DNA from: Flavobacteriaceae bacterium
Lineage (GTDB): Bacteria > Bacteroidota > Bacteroidia > Flavobacteriales > Flavobacteriaceae
Reading direction: 5' to 3'
NCBI GenBank assembly: GCA_947461795.1
Contig: CANHMG010000002.1
Coordinates: 1-62,446, forward strand
DNA length: 62,446 nt
Translations under genes and position numbers: made by a program
Notes under the pieces: generated by a model
The model's database searches: none
Told to the model about the DNA's origin: nothing
The model's input: the letters and a program-made list of their open reading frames with translations, nothing else
Part shown: positions 55,303-62,446 of the stretch, piece after piece
Layout of the letters: the number at the start of each line of letters is the position of its first letter
How positions within the stretch are numbered: position 1 is the stretch's first letter

Positions 55303-56745
55303 TTATTGAATTGGTAATCGAACAATTTTTTGATCTTCTAAGTATTGCTTAAGGGCAACCATCGCCGCAATTTCTGCTTCTTCTTCTCTTTGCTTTTTCA
55401 GCATGGCTGCATCGTAATAATTTTTGACGAAGTGCGTATCGAAATTCCCAGAGCGAAACGCTTCATGTTCGAAAACAAATTTCCCGAAGGGTAAAGTCGT
55501 TTGAACGCCTTCAATTTTATAATCGTCGATTGCTTTGAGCATTAGTTGAATCGATTCTTCACGCGTTTTTCCGTAGGTAATTAATTTGGAAAGCATCGGG
55601 TCATAATAAATCGGAATATCCATCCCTTGCTCAAAACCATTGTCAACGCGAACTCCTTCACCCGTTGGCAATTGATACACCTCTAAATTTCCAACGCTCG
55701 GAAGAAAATCATTGGTCGGATCTTCGGCATATACTCGTAATTCCATCGCATGACCTCGAATCACCAAATCTTCTTGTTTCATGGGTAAGGCTTCTCCGCG
55801 AGCCACTTTGATTTGCAACTCGACCAAGTCGACACCTGAAATCAGTTCAGTTACCGGATGTTCTACTTGCAAACGGGTGTTCATTTCGAGGAAGTAAAAA
55901 TTGTGTTTATCATCCAACAAAAACTCAACAGTTCCCGCTCCCAAATAATCACAAGCCTTCGCCACCATAACAGCAGCTTCACCCATTTTCTTGCGCAATT
56001 CTGGAGTTAACACAGACGATGGCGCTTCCTCGACCACTTTCTGATGACGGCGTTGGATACTGCACTCTCTTTCAAAAAAGTACAAGATATTTCCGTGGCT
56101 GTCTGCCATCACTTGGATTTCGATATGACGTGGTGAGGTCACATATTTTTCGATAAAAACAGAACCGTCACCAAACGCAGCAGTGGCTTCACTTATAGCG
56201 CGATTCATCTGCGATTCGAAGTCGCTTTCTTTTTCAACCACGCGCATTCCTTTTCCACCACCTCCGGCAGACGCTTTGATCAAGATTGGAAAACCAATGG
56301 AGTTGGCTGTTTTCTTAGCTTCATCGATATCGATAATCGCATGGTCAACGCCAGGAACCATTGGAATATTATAGTGCATGACCGCTTCCTTGGCTGCCAA
56401 TTTGCTGCCCATGACGCGAATGGCTTTCGATTTTGGTCCGATAAAAATCAAATTGTTTTTTTCGACCTCTTCCGCAAAATCAGCATTTTCACTTAAGAAT
56501 CCATAACCCGGATGAATGGCATCAACATTTAAGGACTTGGCGACTTCAATGATTTTGTCACCCAATAAATAGGACTGATTTGAAGGCGCTTCACCGATCC
56601 AAACTGCTTCATCGGCAAACTTTACGTGTGGTGCATTTCTGTCGATGGTCGAGTAGACTGCGACGGTTTTAATCCCCATTTTCTGTGCGGTTTTCATTAC
56701 CCTAATGGCAATTTCCCCGCGGTTGGCTACTAGTATTTTTTTCAT
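55303..56745 (-). CDS. biotin carboxylase subunit of acyl-CoA carboxylase
   Basis: A 480-residue ATP-grasp enzyme. It starts with the biotin-carboxylase N-terminus (K-K-I-L-V-A-N-R-G-E-I-A-I-R-V), followed by H-P-G-Y-G-F-L-S-E-N, the glycine-rich ATP-binding A-S-A-G-G-G-G-K-G-M-R, E-R-E-C-S-I-Q-R-R-H-Q-K and E-M-N-T-R-L-Q-V-E-H, then the C-terminal domain. The protein ends without a BCCP domain, which is encoded separately at 56848-57333. It carboxylates biotin with ATP and bicarbonate. Its 513-residue partner downstream favours a propionyl-CoA-type carboxylase over the AccABCD complex. Confidence 0.94.
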   Translation of the reverse strand: MKKILVANRGEIAIRVMKTAQKMGIKTVAVYSTIDRNAPHVKFADEAVWIGEAPSNQSYLLGDKIIEVAKSLNVDAIHPGYGFLSENADFAEEVEKNNLIFIGPKSKAIRVMGSKLAAKEAVMHYNIPMVPGVDHAIIDIDEAKKTANSIGFPILIKASAGGGGKGMRVVEKESDFESQMNRAISEATAAFGDGSVFIEKYVTSPRHIEIQVMADSHGNILYFFERECSIQRRHQKVVEEAPSSVLTPELRKKMGEAAVMVAKACDYLGAGTVEFLLDDKHNFYFLEMNTRLQVEHPVTELISGVDLVELQIKVARGEALPMKQEDLVIRGHAMELRVYAEDPTNDFLPSVGNLEVYQLPTGEGVRVDNGFEQGMDIPIYYDPMLSKLITYGKTREESIQLMLKAIDDYKIEGVQTTLPFGKFVFEHEAFRSGNFDTHFVKNYYDAAMLKKQREEEAEIAAMVALKQYLEDQKIVRLPIQ

Positions 56746-56749
56746 ATTT

Positions 56750-56800
56750 TTTTTAGAAAATAGATTATAGAAAATAGATGGTAGATGATAGAAGTTTAGT
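56750..56800 (-). repeat. low-complexity AGAAAATAGAT-like repeats upstream of biotin carboxylase
   Basis: The plus strand reads short near-repeats of TAGAAAATAGAT/TAGATGATAGAA type, within the 102-bp gap between the BCCP and biotin carboxylase genes. They look like slippage-generated sequence. No promoter box is seen. Confidence 0.5.
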
Positions 56801-56847
56801 TGAAATATCTTGTCTTATCTATCCGTCTATTATCTCTTTGTCTTTTT

Positions 56848-57333
56848 TTATTCAAACTCAATCATCAATTGCCCTTTATCAACGGCATCGCCAACTTTGA
56901 CTGCAATCGATTTGATCACACCATCTCGAGGCGAGAGAAAACTATTCTCCATTTTCATTGCAGAAAGGATAATTAAATTGTCATTTTCTTTGACAGATTG
57001 TCCGACTTCGACACTGATTTCGAGAATCAGGCCAGGCATCGGAGCTTTGATTGAATTAATGTGCTTGGATTTGCCTTTTTCGAAACCCATTTCTGAAATC
57101 AATTGGTCCAAAGCATTTGAAATGACAACTTCATACGTGTTGTTATTTACTTTAATGCTATAGCTTTTTAGATTAAAATGGGACTGAATTATCTCTGCTT
57201 GGAAAGGCTTGTTTTGATGTAGAATGTGGAATTTATTCGCTCCCACATTTACGGCATCGAGTTGTGAAATGGTATCTTTATTGAAATCAAAAGCATACGC
57301 ATCATTCACTTTTACTTTGTAGTCAGTACTCAT
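56848..57333 (-). CDS. biotin carboxyl carrier protein subunit of acyl-CoA carboxylase
   Basis: A 161-residue protein. A variable N-terminal half is followed by a biotinyl domain (about 90-160) with the biotinylation motif S-A-M-K-M-E-N; the acceptor is Lys127. The flanking P-M-P-G-L and D-x-V-D-K-G-Q-L elements are intact. It carries CO2-biotin between the biotin carboxylase and the carboxyltransferase encoded just downstream on the same strand, completing a three-component carboxylase. The N-half may act as a docking domain. Confidence 0.92.
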   Translation of the reverse strand: MSTDYKVKVNDAYAFDFNKDTISQLDAVNVGANKFHILHQNKPFQAEIIQSHFNLKSYSIKVNNNTYEVVISNALDQLISEMGFEKGKSKHINSIKAPMPGLILEISVEVGQSVKENDNLIILSAMKMENSFLSPRDGVIKSIAVKVGDAVDKGQLMIEFE

Positions 57334-57431
57334 ACATGATAAATTAGAAATGTAAATTTAGAGATAAAATTATTTCTAATTGCATTGAAAAATCATATTA
57401 ATGAAAAATAAAAGTACTTATTTTATCAAAA

Positions 57432-59624
57432 TCACAATACCAGCAAACCAAATTCTCGTAAAGTCATCAGCGGTTTTGAAAACCAGAATAACTCAAAATC
57501 CTGAAAATGAGTTTCAAAGTCTGATTTGAGTTCTTGAAATGTTGCCATTTTTGAGTTTGAAATTGAAGTCTTTTGTAAAGCACTAACCAACCACTCGCCT
57601 TCTAATTTATTGGTTTGAATCGTAAAACTTTCTTTTTTGCCATGAAAAGTCAATGACATCATTTCCCAAGAATTGCCTTTTTTAGATTTGGTAAAGGTTT
57701 CAATAGCCGGCTTTCCTCCCAACCAAATGATTTTCGCACTTGGTTTAATCTTAAAATCTTCTACTTCATGCAAAGCATTATAAATAAAGTCAGGTTGGAT
57801 TTTCGTTTTGGGAATTTTGAAGTCAAACCAATCTTGCAACGAATAATCGAAACAGATTCCGTGCATGAAATTATAGAGCGATTTTTTTAGTCCAAAGCTA
57901 AATTGGTCGTGGTCTATTCCCGTTGCATCGGTATAATTGATGTCGTTATTGGCAAAAGTTCCAATTTCATTAGAATTTTTTACGACGCTAAACTTTTCTG
58001 GATACATTCCCACTGGACTGTGTGCCGTCATCGCAAATTGATGCCAAAAACCCGATTGTAAAACACCAACTTCGAATAACTGGCGCACCATTTCTAAGCT
58101 GTCAATTGTTTCTTGAACGGTCTGCGTTGGATAACCATACATCAAATACGCATGCACCATAATTCCTGCTTCGGTAAAATTTCGAGTTACTTTGGCGACT
58201 TGTTCAACGGTAACACCTTTGTCGATTAGTGCTAACAATCGATCAGACGCTACTTCGAGTCCACCAGAAACGGCAATGCAACCAGAAGCTTTCAATAACA
58301 AACTCAAATCTTTGGTAAAACTTTTTTCAAATCGGATGTTGGTCCACCAAGTCACGACAATTTTCCTACGAATTATTTCCAAAGCCACTTCACGCATGAG
58401 TGCTGGCGGTGCCGCTTCATCGACAAAGTGAAAACCAGTTTCACCCGTTTGAGCCACCAATTCTTCGATTCTATCGACGATTAGTTTCGCAGCCACGGGT
58501 TCATAGATTTTGATATAATCTAAAGAAATATCGCAAAAAGTACATTTTCCCCAATAACAACCGTGCGCCATGGTGAGCTTATTCCATCGGCCATCACTCC
58601 ACATTTTGTGCATCGGATTGACGATTTCGATAACTGAAATATATTTATCTAAAAGCAAATCCGAATAATCGGGAGTACCGACTTCGCTTTGCTTGTAATC
58701 GCTTTTGGTGGAATTGTTTTTATAAACCACTTGCTCGTTTTCGAGGAGAAAAGTTCTTTTGTATTCACTATTAATATTGAGTTGTTCATTATTAATAATT
58801 AATTGAATCGGAAGTTCCCCATCATCAAGCGTAATAAAATCAAGAAAATCAAAAACTCTAGCATCTGAAAGCGAACGCAATTCGGTATTGGGAAATCCAC
58901 CGCCCATGGCGATTTTGATTTTTGGAAAATACTTTTTCACCCATTGAGCCGAACGAAACGCAGCGTATAAATTGCCAGGGAAAGGAACGGATATTAAAAA
59001 TAATGTAGGCTTAACTGATTCTATTTTTTCTTTTAATAAAGCAATAAGAATGTGATCAATGTAGGTTGGTTTGGCCGATAAAGCTTCGTACAATTCATCA
59101 AACGAATTGGCGCTTCGGCCTAAACGTTCAGCATAGCGACTAAAACCAAAGTTCTCGTCGACACATTCCACAATAAAATCTGAAAGATCTTCCAAATATA
59201 AAGTGGCCAAATGTTTCGCTTTGTCTTGCGTTCCCATCGATCCGAATGCCCAATCTATTTCGTCTAGTTGTGCAAAACGGGAGGCTTCTGGCAGAAAATC
59301 TTCTTGGCATATTTGCAACGCCAAGGTTGGATTTTTGCCTTGAAGGAAAGCAATAACAGCATCGATGGTTTTGATGTATTCGTGCTGCAAAGACAAAATC
59401 CTTTGGGCATTTGGTGTCTGCGCACCTCGACTGCGCTCGGTGTGACAAAACATCTCTGTTAATCCGTCTTTTGAAAACAACTTCAATATCACTTCAATGC
59501 CTAAATCGGCTTGAAATGACTCGACATTTATAGTGTTTAGAAAACCTTTAATGTAAGCCGTTGCTGGATACGGCGTATTCAGTTGTGTAAACGGTGGCAT
59601 GATGAGGAATACTTTGGTTTTCAT
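57432..59624 (-). CDS. B12-binding domain radical SAM protein
   Basis: A 730-residue protein. The N-terminal ~270 residues look like a cobalamin-binding Rossmann-type domain (L-F-L-I-S-V-P-F-P-G-N, A-M-G-G-G-F-P-N). The radical SAM core starts at about 345 with the cluster C-Y-W-G-K-C-T-F-C (Cys356, 361, 364), a CX4CX2C spacing rather than the usual CX3CX2C. G-G-L-E-V-A-S and H-A-Y-L-M-Y-G-Y-P-T are later core strands. The C-terminal ~150 residues are a family-specific extension. Substrate unknown: members do methyl transfers, ring closures or rearrangements. Residues ~60-72 (C-H-T-E-R-S-R-G-A-Q-T-P-N) are encoded by a palindromic dispersed-repeat-like sequence and look foreign to the fold. 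Confidence 0.88.
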   Translation of the reverse strand: MKTKVFLIMPPFTQLNTPYPATAYIKGFLNTINVESFQADLGIEVILKLFSKDGLTEMFCHTERSRGAQTPNAQRILSLQHEYIKTIDAVIAFLQGKNPTLALQICQEDFLPEASRFAQLDEIDWAFGSMGTQDKAKHLATLYLEDLSDFIVECVDENFGFSRYAERLGRSANSFDELYEALSAKPTYIDHILIALLKEKIESVKPTLFLISVPFPGNLYAAFRSAQWVKKYFPKIKIAMGGGFPNTELRSLSDARVFDFLDFITLDDGELPIQLIINNEQLNINSEYKRTFLLENEQVVYKNNSTKSDYKQSEVGTPDYSDLLLDKYISVIEIVNPMHKMWSDGRWNKLTMAHGCYWGKCTFCDISLDYIKIYEPVAAKLIVDRIEELVAQTGETGFHFVDEAAPPALMREVALEIIRRKIVVTWWTNIRFEKSFTKDLSLLLKASGCIAVSGGLEVASDRLLALIDKGVTVEQVAKVTRNFTEAGIMVHAYLMYGYPTQTVQETIDSLEMVRQLFEVGVLQSGFWHQFAMTAHSPVGMYPEKFSVVKNSNEIGTFANNDINYTDATGIDHDQFSFGLKKSLYNFMHGICFDYSLQDWFDFKIPKTKIQPDFIYNALHEVEDFKIKPSAKIIWLGGKPAIETFTKSKKGNSWEMMSLTFHGKKESFTIQTNKLEGEWLVSALQKTSISNSKMATFQELKSDFETHFQDFELFWFSKPLMTLREFGLLVL
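59420..59447. repeat. palindromic GC-rich repeat-like insertion inside the radical SAM gene
   Basis: The plus strand contains CACCTCGACTGCGCTCGGTG followed by TGACA, an imperfect palindrome much more GC-rich than its surroundings. I recall similar CTCGACTGCGCTCGGTG hairpins as dispersed intergenic repeats in Bacteroidota genomes. Here it is in frame and encodes about nine residues of the protein. Confidence 0.6.
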
Positions 59625-59629
59625 TGGTG

Positions 59630-59637
59630 CAAAAGTA
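59630..59637 (-). promoter_or_regulatory. -7 promoter box of the radical SAM gene, next to the start codon
   Basis: The minus strand reads TACTTTTG, an exact TAnnTTTG match, five bases before the ATG at 59624. A TTG lies 22 nt further upstream (59662-59660). Confidence 0.55.
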
Positions 59638-59696
59638 GGAAAATTAAGTTATCGGTTGTCAATTGTAGGTTGTTGGTCTTGGTTACTGTAAACCAT

Positions 59697-59795
59697 AGCC
59701 CTGATGGAAGCGGAAATCCTTTAGAACCCTTTCAGAGTTTTGAACTCTGAAAGGGTTCTAAAGATTGAAGCGAACAGCAGGTTCCCGGCTTCCAA
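59697..59795 (+). ncRNA. structured intergenic element, copy D
   Basis: Conserved blocks AGCCCTGATGGAAGCGGAAA and GAAGCGAACAGCAGG surround a central stem that is a perfect 21-bp palindrome (59719-59739 with 59743-59763, 3-nt loop). Outer pairing: CCTG (59700-59703) with CAGG (59778-59781). A GCT at 59788-59790 pairs with the upstream AGC. The central sequence is unrelated to the other copies. It lies in the divergent gap between the radical SAM gene and bshC, directly before a CTCAGnnn array. Confidence 0.65.
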
Positions 59796-59800
59796 AAAAA

Positions 59801-59840
59801 CTCAATTTCTCAGACGCTCAGCAGTTCAGCAACTCATACA
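59801..59840 (+). repeat. solo 8-bp-period CTCAGnnn array
   Basis: Five units: CTCAATTT, CTCAGACG, CTCAGCAG, TTCAGCAA, CTCATACA. Same period and core as the arrays flanking the four-helix-bundle gene at 24 kb, but here no such gene is present. Confidence 0.75.
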
Positions 59841-59849
59841 AAATTTCGT

Positions 59850-59857
59850 TACTTTTA
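59850..59857 (+). promoter_or_regulatory. -7-like promoter box for bshC
   Basis: TACTTTTA, one mismatch to TAnnTTTG, 15 nt upstream of the ATG at 59873. Confidence 0.4.
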
Positions 59858-59872
59858 CAAAAAATTTAGATT

Positions 59873-61462
59873 ATGCCTACTGACTGTATTCGCTATCAAG
59901 ATTCGGGTTATTTTACACCAATAACTGTTGATTATTTGAATCAAAATTCACAGCTACAGTCCTTATGTCATCGCTTTCCTACGATAGAAAATTTTGAAAA
60001 GCAAATTCAAGAAAAGCAATCTCAGTTTACCAATGAAAGCCGTAAAGTTTTAGTCGCAGCTTTAAATAAACAATACACCAATGTCGAAGTGAGTTCGGCT
60101 ACACATAGTAATATCAATAGTTTATTAGAATCCAATACGTTTACCATTACAACTGGCCATCAGCTGAATTTATTTACGGGTCCGTTGTATTTTTTGTATA
60201 AAATTATTACTGTAATTAATTTAACGAAAACTTTAAAATCGAAATATCCCAATCAAAATTTTGTTCCTGTTTATTGGATGGCAACAGAGGATCATGACTT
60301 TGAGGAGATTAATTATTTCAATTACAAAGGAAAGAAAATCCGTTGGAATAAAGCTAGTTCTGGTCCGGTTGGTCGACTTTCAACAGAAGATTTAAAGGCA
60401 GTTTACGAAGTATTTGAAAAAGAAATTGGCACGAGTCACAATGCAAATTATATCAAGCAACTTTTTGAAGATGCGTATTTAAAGCATGAAACTTTAGCCG
60501 CTGCGACTCGCTTTTTAGCCAATGCCCTTTTTGGCGAATATGGATTAGTAATTCTTGACGGTGATGATGTGGATTTAAAACGGGAATTCATTCCCTATAT
60601 CAAGGAAGAATTATTGTTTCAAAAATCGCATCAAGAAGTTCTCCGTACGATTGAGACAATGAAATCGTATGCTATTCAGGTAAACCCTCGAGAAATCAAT
60701 CTTTTTTATATTGAAGACCATCTTAGAGAACGTATTATTTTTGAAAAGAATCGTTATACAATAAACAATACTTCCCTACAATTTTCGAAAGAAGCATTGT
60801 TAGAACTAGTAGAGAAAAGCCCTGAAAAATTTAGCCCGAATGTCATCCTTCGCCCTTTGTATCAGGAAGTTATTTTGCCTAATTTGTGTTATATTGGTGG
60901 CGGTGGTGAATTGGCGTATTGGTTTGAATTGAAATCTTATTTTGATTCCGTCGGTGTTGTTTTTCCGATACTTTTGTTGCGAAATTCTGTGTTGCTTGCT
61001 ACGGAGAAACAAGCTTTGAAAGCAGATAAATTGGGATTGAGTTGGAGTAATTTATTCGAAAAACAACAGGAATTAATCCATCGAAAAACCAATGAATTTT
61101 CAGAATTTCCGATTGATTTATCGATTCAGAAAGAACATTTAAAAAATCAATTTCATTATTTACATGTATTGGCGAATCAAACTGACAAATCATTTTCAGG
61201 CGCTGTAAAAGCGCAAGAGGCAAAACAAATAAATGGTTTAGAACATCTGGAAAAGAGGTTGTTAAAAGCACAGAAAAGAAAATATCAGGAGGATCTCAAT
61301 CGCATTATTGCACTACAAAACGAATTATTTCCTAATCAAGGATTGCAGGAACGAACTGCTAATTTTTCGGAATTTTATATTGAATACGGAGCAGAATTGA
61401 TTGAAAAATTGATGATAACTTTAAAACCACTCGATAACGAATTTTCGATAGTAACGCTGTAA
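59873..61462 (+). CDS. bshC: bacillithiol biosynthesis cysteine-adding enzyme BshC
   Basis: A 529-residue protein of normal BshC length. Family markers are T-G-H-Q-L-N-L-F-T-G-P-L-Y-F-L-Y-K near 97-112, P-V-Y-W-M-A-T-E-D-H-D-F-E-E near 133-146, V-N-P-R-E-I-N-L-F-Y near 263, and the C-Y-I-G-G-G-G-E-L-A-Y-W block near 341-352. It joins cysteine to the glucosamine-malate precursor to make bacillithiol, a cytosolic low-molecular-weight thiol. Bacillithiol genes occur in Bacteroidota as well as Firmicutes. bshA and bshB are not in the window. Confidence 0.95.
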   Translation: MPTDCIRYQDSGYFTPITVDYLNQNSQLQSLCHRFPTIENFEKQIQEKQSQFTNESRKVLVAALNKQYTNVEVSSATHSNINSLLESNTFTITTGHQLNLFTGPLYFLYKIITVINLTKTLKSKYPNQNFVPVYWMATEDHDFEEINYFNYKGKKIRWNKASSGPVGRLSTEDLKAVYEVFEKEIGTSHNANYIKQLFEDAYLKHETLAAATRFLANALFGEYGLVILDGDDVDLKREFIPYIKEELLFQKSHQEVLRTIETMKSYAIQVNPREINLFYIEDHLRERIIFEKNRYTINNTSLQFSKEALLELVEKSPEKFSPNVILRPLYQEVILPNLCYIGGGGELAYWFELKSYFDSVGVVFPILLLRNSVLLATEKQALKADKLGLSWSNLFEKQQELIHRKTNEFSEFPIDLSIQKEHLKNQFHYLHVLANQTDKSFSGAVKAQEAKQINGLEHLEKRLLKAQKRKYQEDLNRIIALQNELFPNQGLQERTANFSEFYIEYGAELIEKLMITLKPLDNEFSIVTL

Positions 61463-61559
61463 AGTTTTCAACACTATAACGTTAGAGATAGTTTTCGAAA
61501 TTCTTTTTTTTTAAATAATGATGCTATTACTCTAAATTAGACACTCAAAATAATCCATT

Positions 61560-62446
61560 ATGAAGCTAAAATTACTACTTTTTTTATTCTTTTTCGGGCT
61601 TTCCAACCATACCAATGCACAGATTAGCATGTTAGGAACTGCTTTGTCAAGTGAACTCAACATGGCGCAGTTTGGTTTGTACGAATTTCAACAACAAGCG
61701 ACTTTTACCAACGGAACCATCAAATTTCGACAAGGAAATTCTTGGGACGTCAATTGGGGAAGCAACACTTTTCCAGCGGGAACTGGCGTGCAAAATGGTC
61801 AAGATATTCCAGTAACAGCGGGAACATACATCGTTTCTTTCAATAGTAGTTCGGGTGCTTATAACTTTGTTCCCACGACCCCTACTCCCATTATTAGTAT
61901 TGTAGGAACTGGTGTCAATGGTTGGCCAGAAAACCAAACTACACCTGAAATTACCTTAACTACTATCGATGGTATTTCGTATACGATCAACAATTTAGTC
62001 GTGACGAATGGTCTGGTAAAATTCAGAAAAGATTTATCTTGGACAGTTAATTGGGGAGACAGTACTTTTCCAATCGGGGAAGGTATACTCAACGGACCAA
62101 ATATTCCAACTACTGCCGGAACGTTCGATGTTACATTTAATATCTCGAACGCAACTTACACTTTTATTCCATCACCGAATGTATTTCCAAGCATCGGTAT
62201 TTGGGGCCCAGCTGTAGATTCACAAAATGGTTATGCTGGTGCTGATGTTGATATGACCACCACCGACGGTATCCTTTACACTCTTTCTGGTTTTTACTTT
62301 AGTAGCGGTCAGGCGTATTTCAGACAAGACAACGCTACCACTTTGGTTTGGGGAAGTACGAGTTATCCGACAGGTACTGCGGTTTTGATTGGACCAAGCC
62401 TATTCATTCCGGGTGGCGAACATTTTGTGACTTTTAATAGAATTAC
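61560..62446 (+). CDS. exported SusE/SusF-like repeat protein, 3' truncated by window end
   Basis: An open frame from ATG 61560 runs off the right edge (295 codons visible). The signal peptide spans about residues 1-21 (L-F-F-F-G-L-S-N-H, ending N-A-Q). It continues as three tandem ~85-100-residue modules. Each has a G-I/T-I/V-K-F-R-x-D/G-x-S-W-x-V-N-W-G strand pair, then F-P-x-G-x-G, then I-P-x-x-A-G-T-Y/F-x-V-x-F-N. This is the SusE/SusF outer-membrane domain pattern, where modules bind glycans. The protein lacks a lipobox Cys, so it is probably secreted (a T9SS domain would be beyond the edge). The third module's aromatic residues are more divergent. Confidence 0.8.
   Translation, partial: MKLKLLLFLFFFGLSNHTNAQISMLGTALSSELNMAQFGLYEFQQQATFTNGTIKFRQGNSWDVNWGSNTFPAGTGVQNGQDIPVTAGTYIVSFNSSSGAYNFVPTTPTPIISIVGTGVNGWPENQTTPEITLTTIDGISYTINNLVVTNGLVKFRKDLSWTVNWGDSTFPIGEGILNGPNIPTTAGTFDVTFNISNATYTFIPSPNVFPSIGIWGPAVDSQNGYAGADVDMTTTDGILYTLSGFYFSSGQAYFRQDNATTLVWGSTSYPTGTAVLIGPSLFIPGGEHFVTFNRI

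Noticed and set aside
59719..59763. The 21-bp palindrome as a simple transcription terminator
   Set aside because: It has no following T run and lies inside the conserved element flanks, in a divergent intergenic region where no gene ends.

Overview
This window is a chromosomal stretch of a low-GC Bacteroidota bacterium, most likely Flavobacterium or a close Flavobacteriaceae relative. The evidence is type IX secretion (T9SS) type A and type B C-terminal sorting domains, Bacteroidota-type -7 promoter boxes (TAnnTTTG) without Shine-Dalgarno leaders, a eukaryote/archaeal-type ProS, a bshC gene, DUF1573 and SusE/F-like proteins, and signal peptides ending in AQ or SQ. It is mostly ordinary chromosome. 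No phage, plasmid, transposase or CRISPR array was found. Layout: 1-3.7 kb is the N-terminal 1.2k residues of a giant repetitive secreted adhesin (minus strand, runs off the left edge). 4.1-11.4 kb (minus) holds a small exported protein, a nitronate monooxygenase, a T9SS subtilase, mnmA, a MORN-like repeat protein and an M1 aminopeptidase. 11.5-20.2 kb (plus) holds recG, a three-gene RND efflux operon (MFP, RND pump, TolC-like OMF) and a bestrophin. 20.4-25.5 kb holds pheT, a small His-rich exported protein, a pRiA4b ORF-3-like protein, a four-helix-bundle (23S IVP/bAvd-like) gene bracketed by 8-bp-period repeats, and an NdpA-like nucleoid protein. 25.6-35.8 kb holds an ABC exporter, two adjacent T9SS type B surface proteins (764 and 1715 aa) and an esterase. 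36-42 kb holds typA, a PAS histidine kinase with a CheY-like partner, rpsT, tRNA-Glu and proS. 42-50.5 kb holds a lipoprotein, a FadL-like porin, a Gcw_chp-type outer-membrane protein, two paralogous hybrid histidine kinases and a DUF1573 protein. 50.6-53.7 kb holds an OmpR-type two-component pair followed at once by a beheaded T9SS cargo gene. 53.7-57.3 kb is a three-subunit acyl-CoA carboxylase locus. 57.4-62.4 kb holds a B12-binding radical SAM protein, bshC, and the start of a SusE/F-repeat exported protein. The most interesting unexplained signal is a family of four intergenic structured elements, all on the plus strand (about 20181-20285, 35855-35958, 44684-44760, 59697-59795). Their flanking sequence is conserved. 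The central hairpin is different in every copy yet always complementary, and an outer CCAG/CTGG helix covaries to CCTG/CAGG. This is good evidence for a conserved RNA fold. A second signal is an 8-bp-period CTCAGnnn/nnnCTGAG repeat. It occurs as inverted arrays around the four-helix-bundle gene and as a solo array next to the fourth RNA element. Other points: a pair of related palindromic hairpins, a palindromic repeat that appears to be inserted in frame in the radical SAM gene, and several genes with a -7 box only 4-8 nt from the start codon, which suggests leaderless mRNAs. All functional names are from motif and family recognition by eye; no database search was run.
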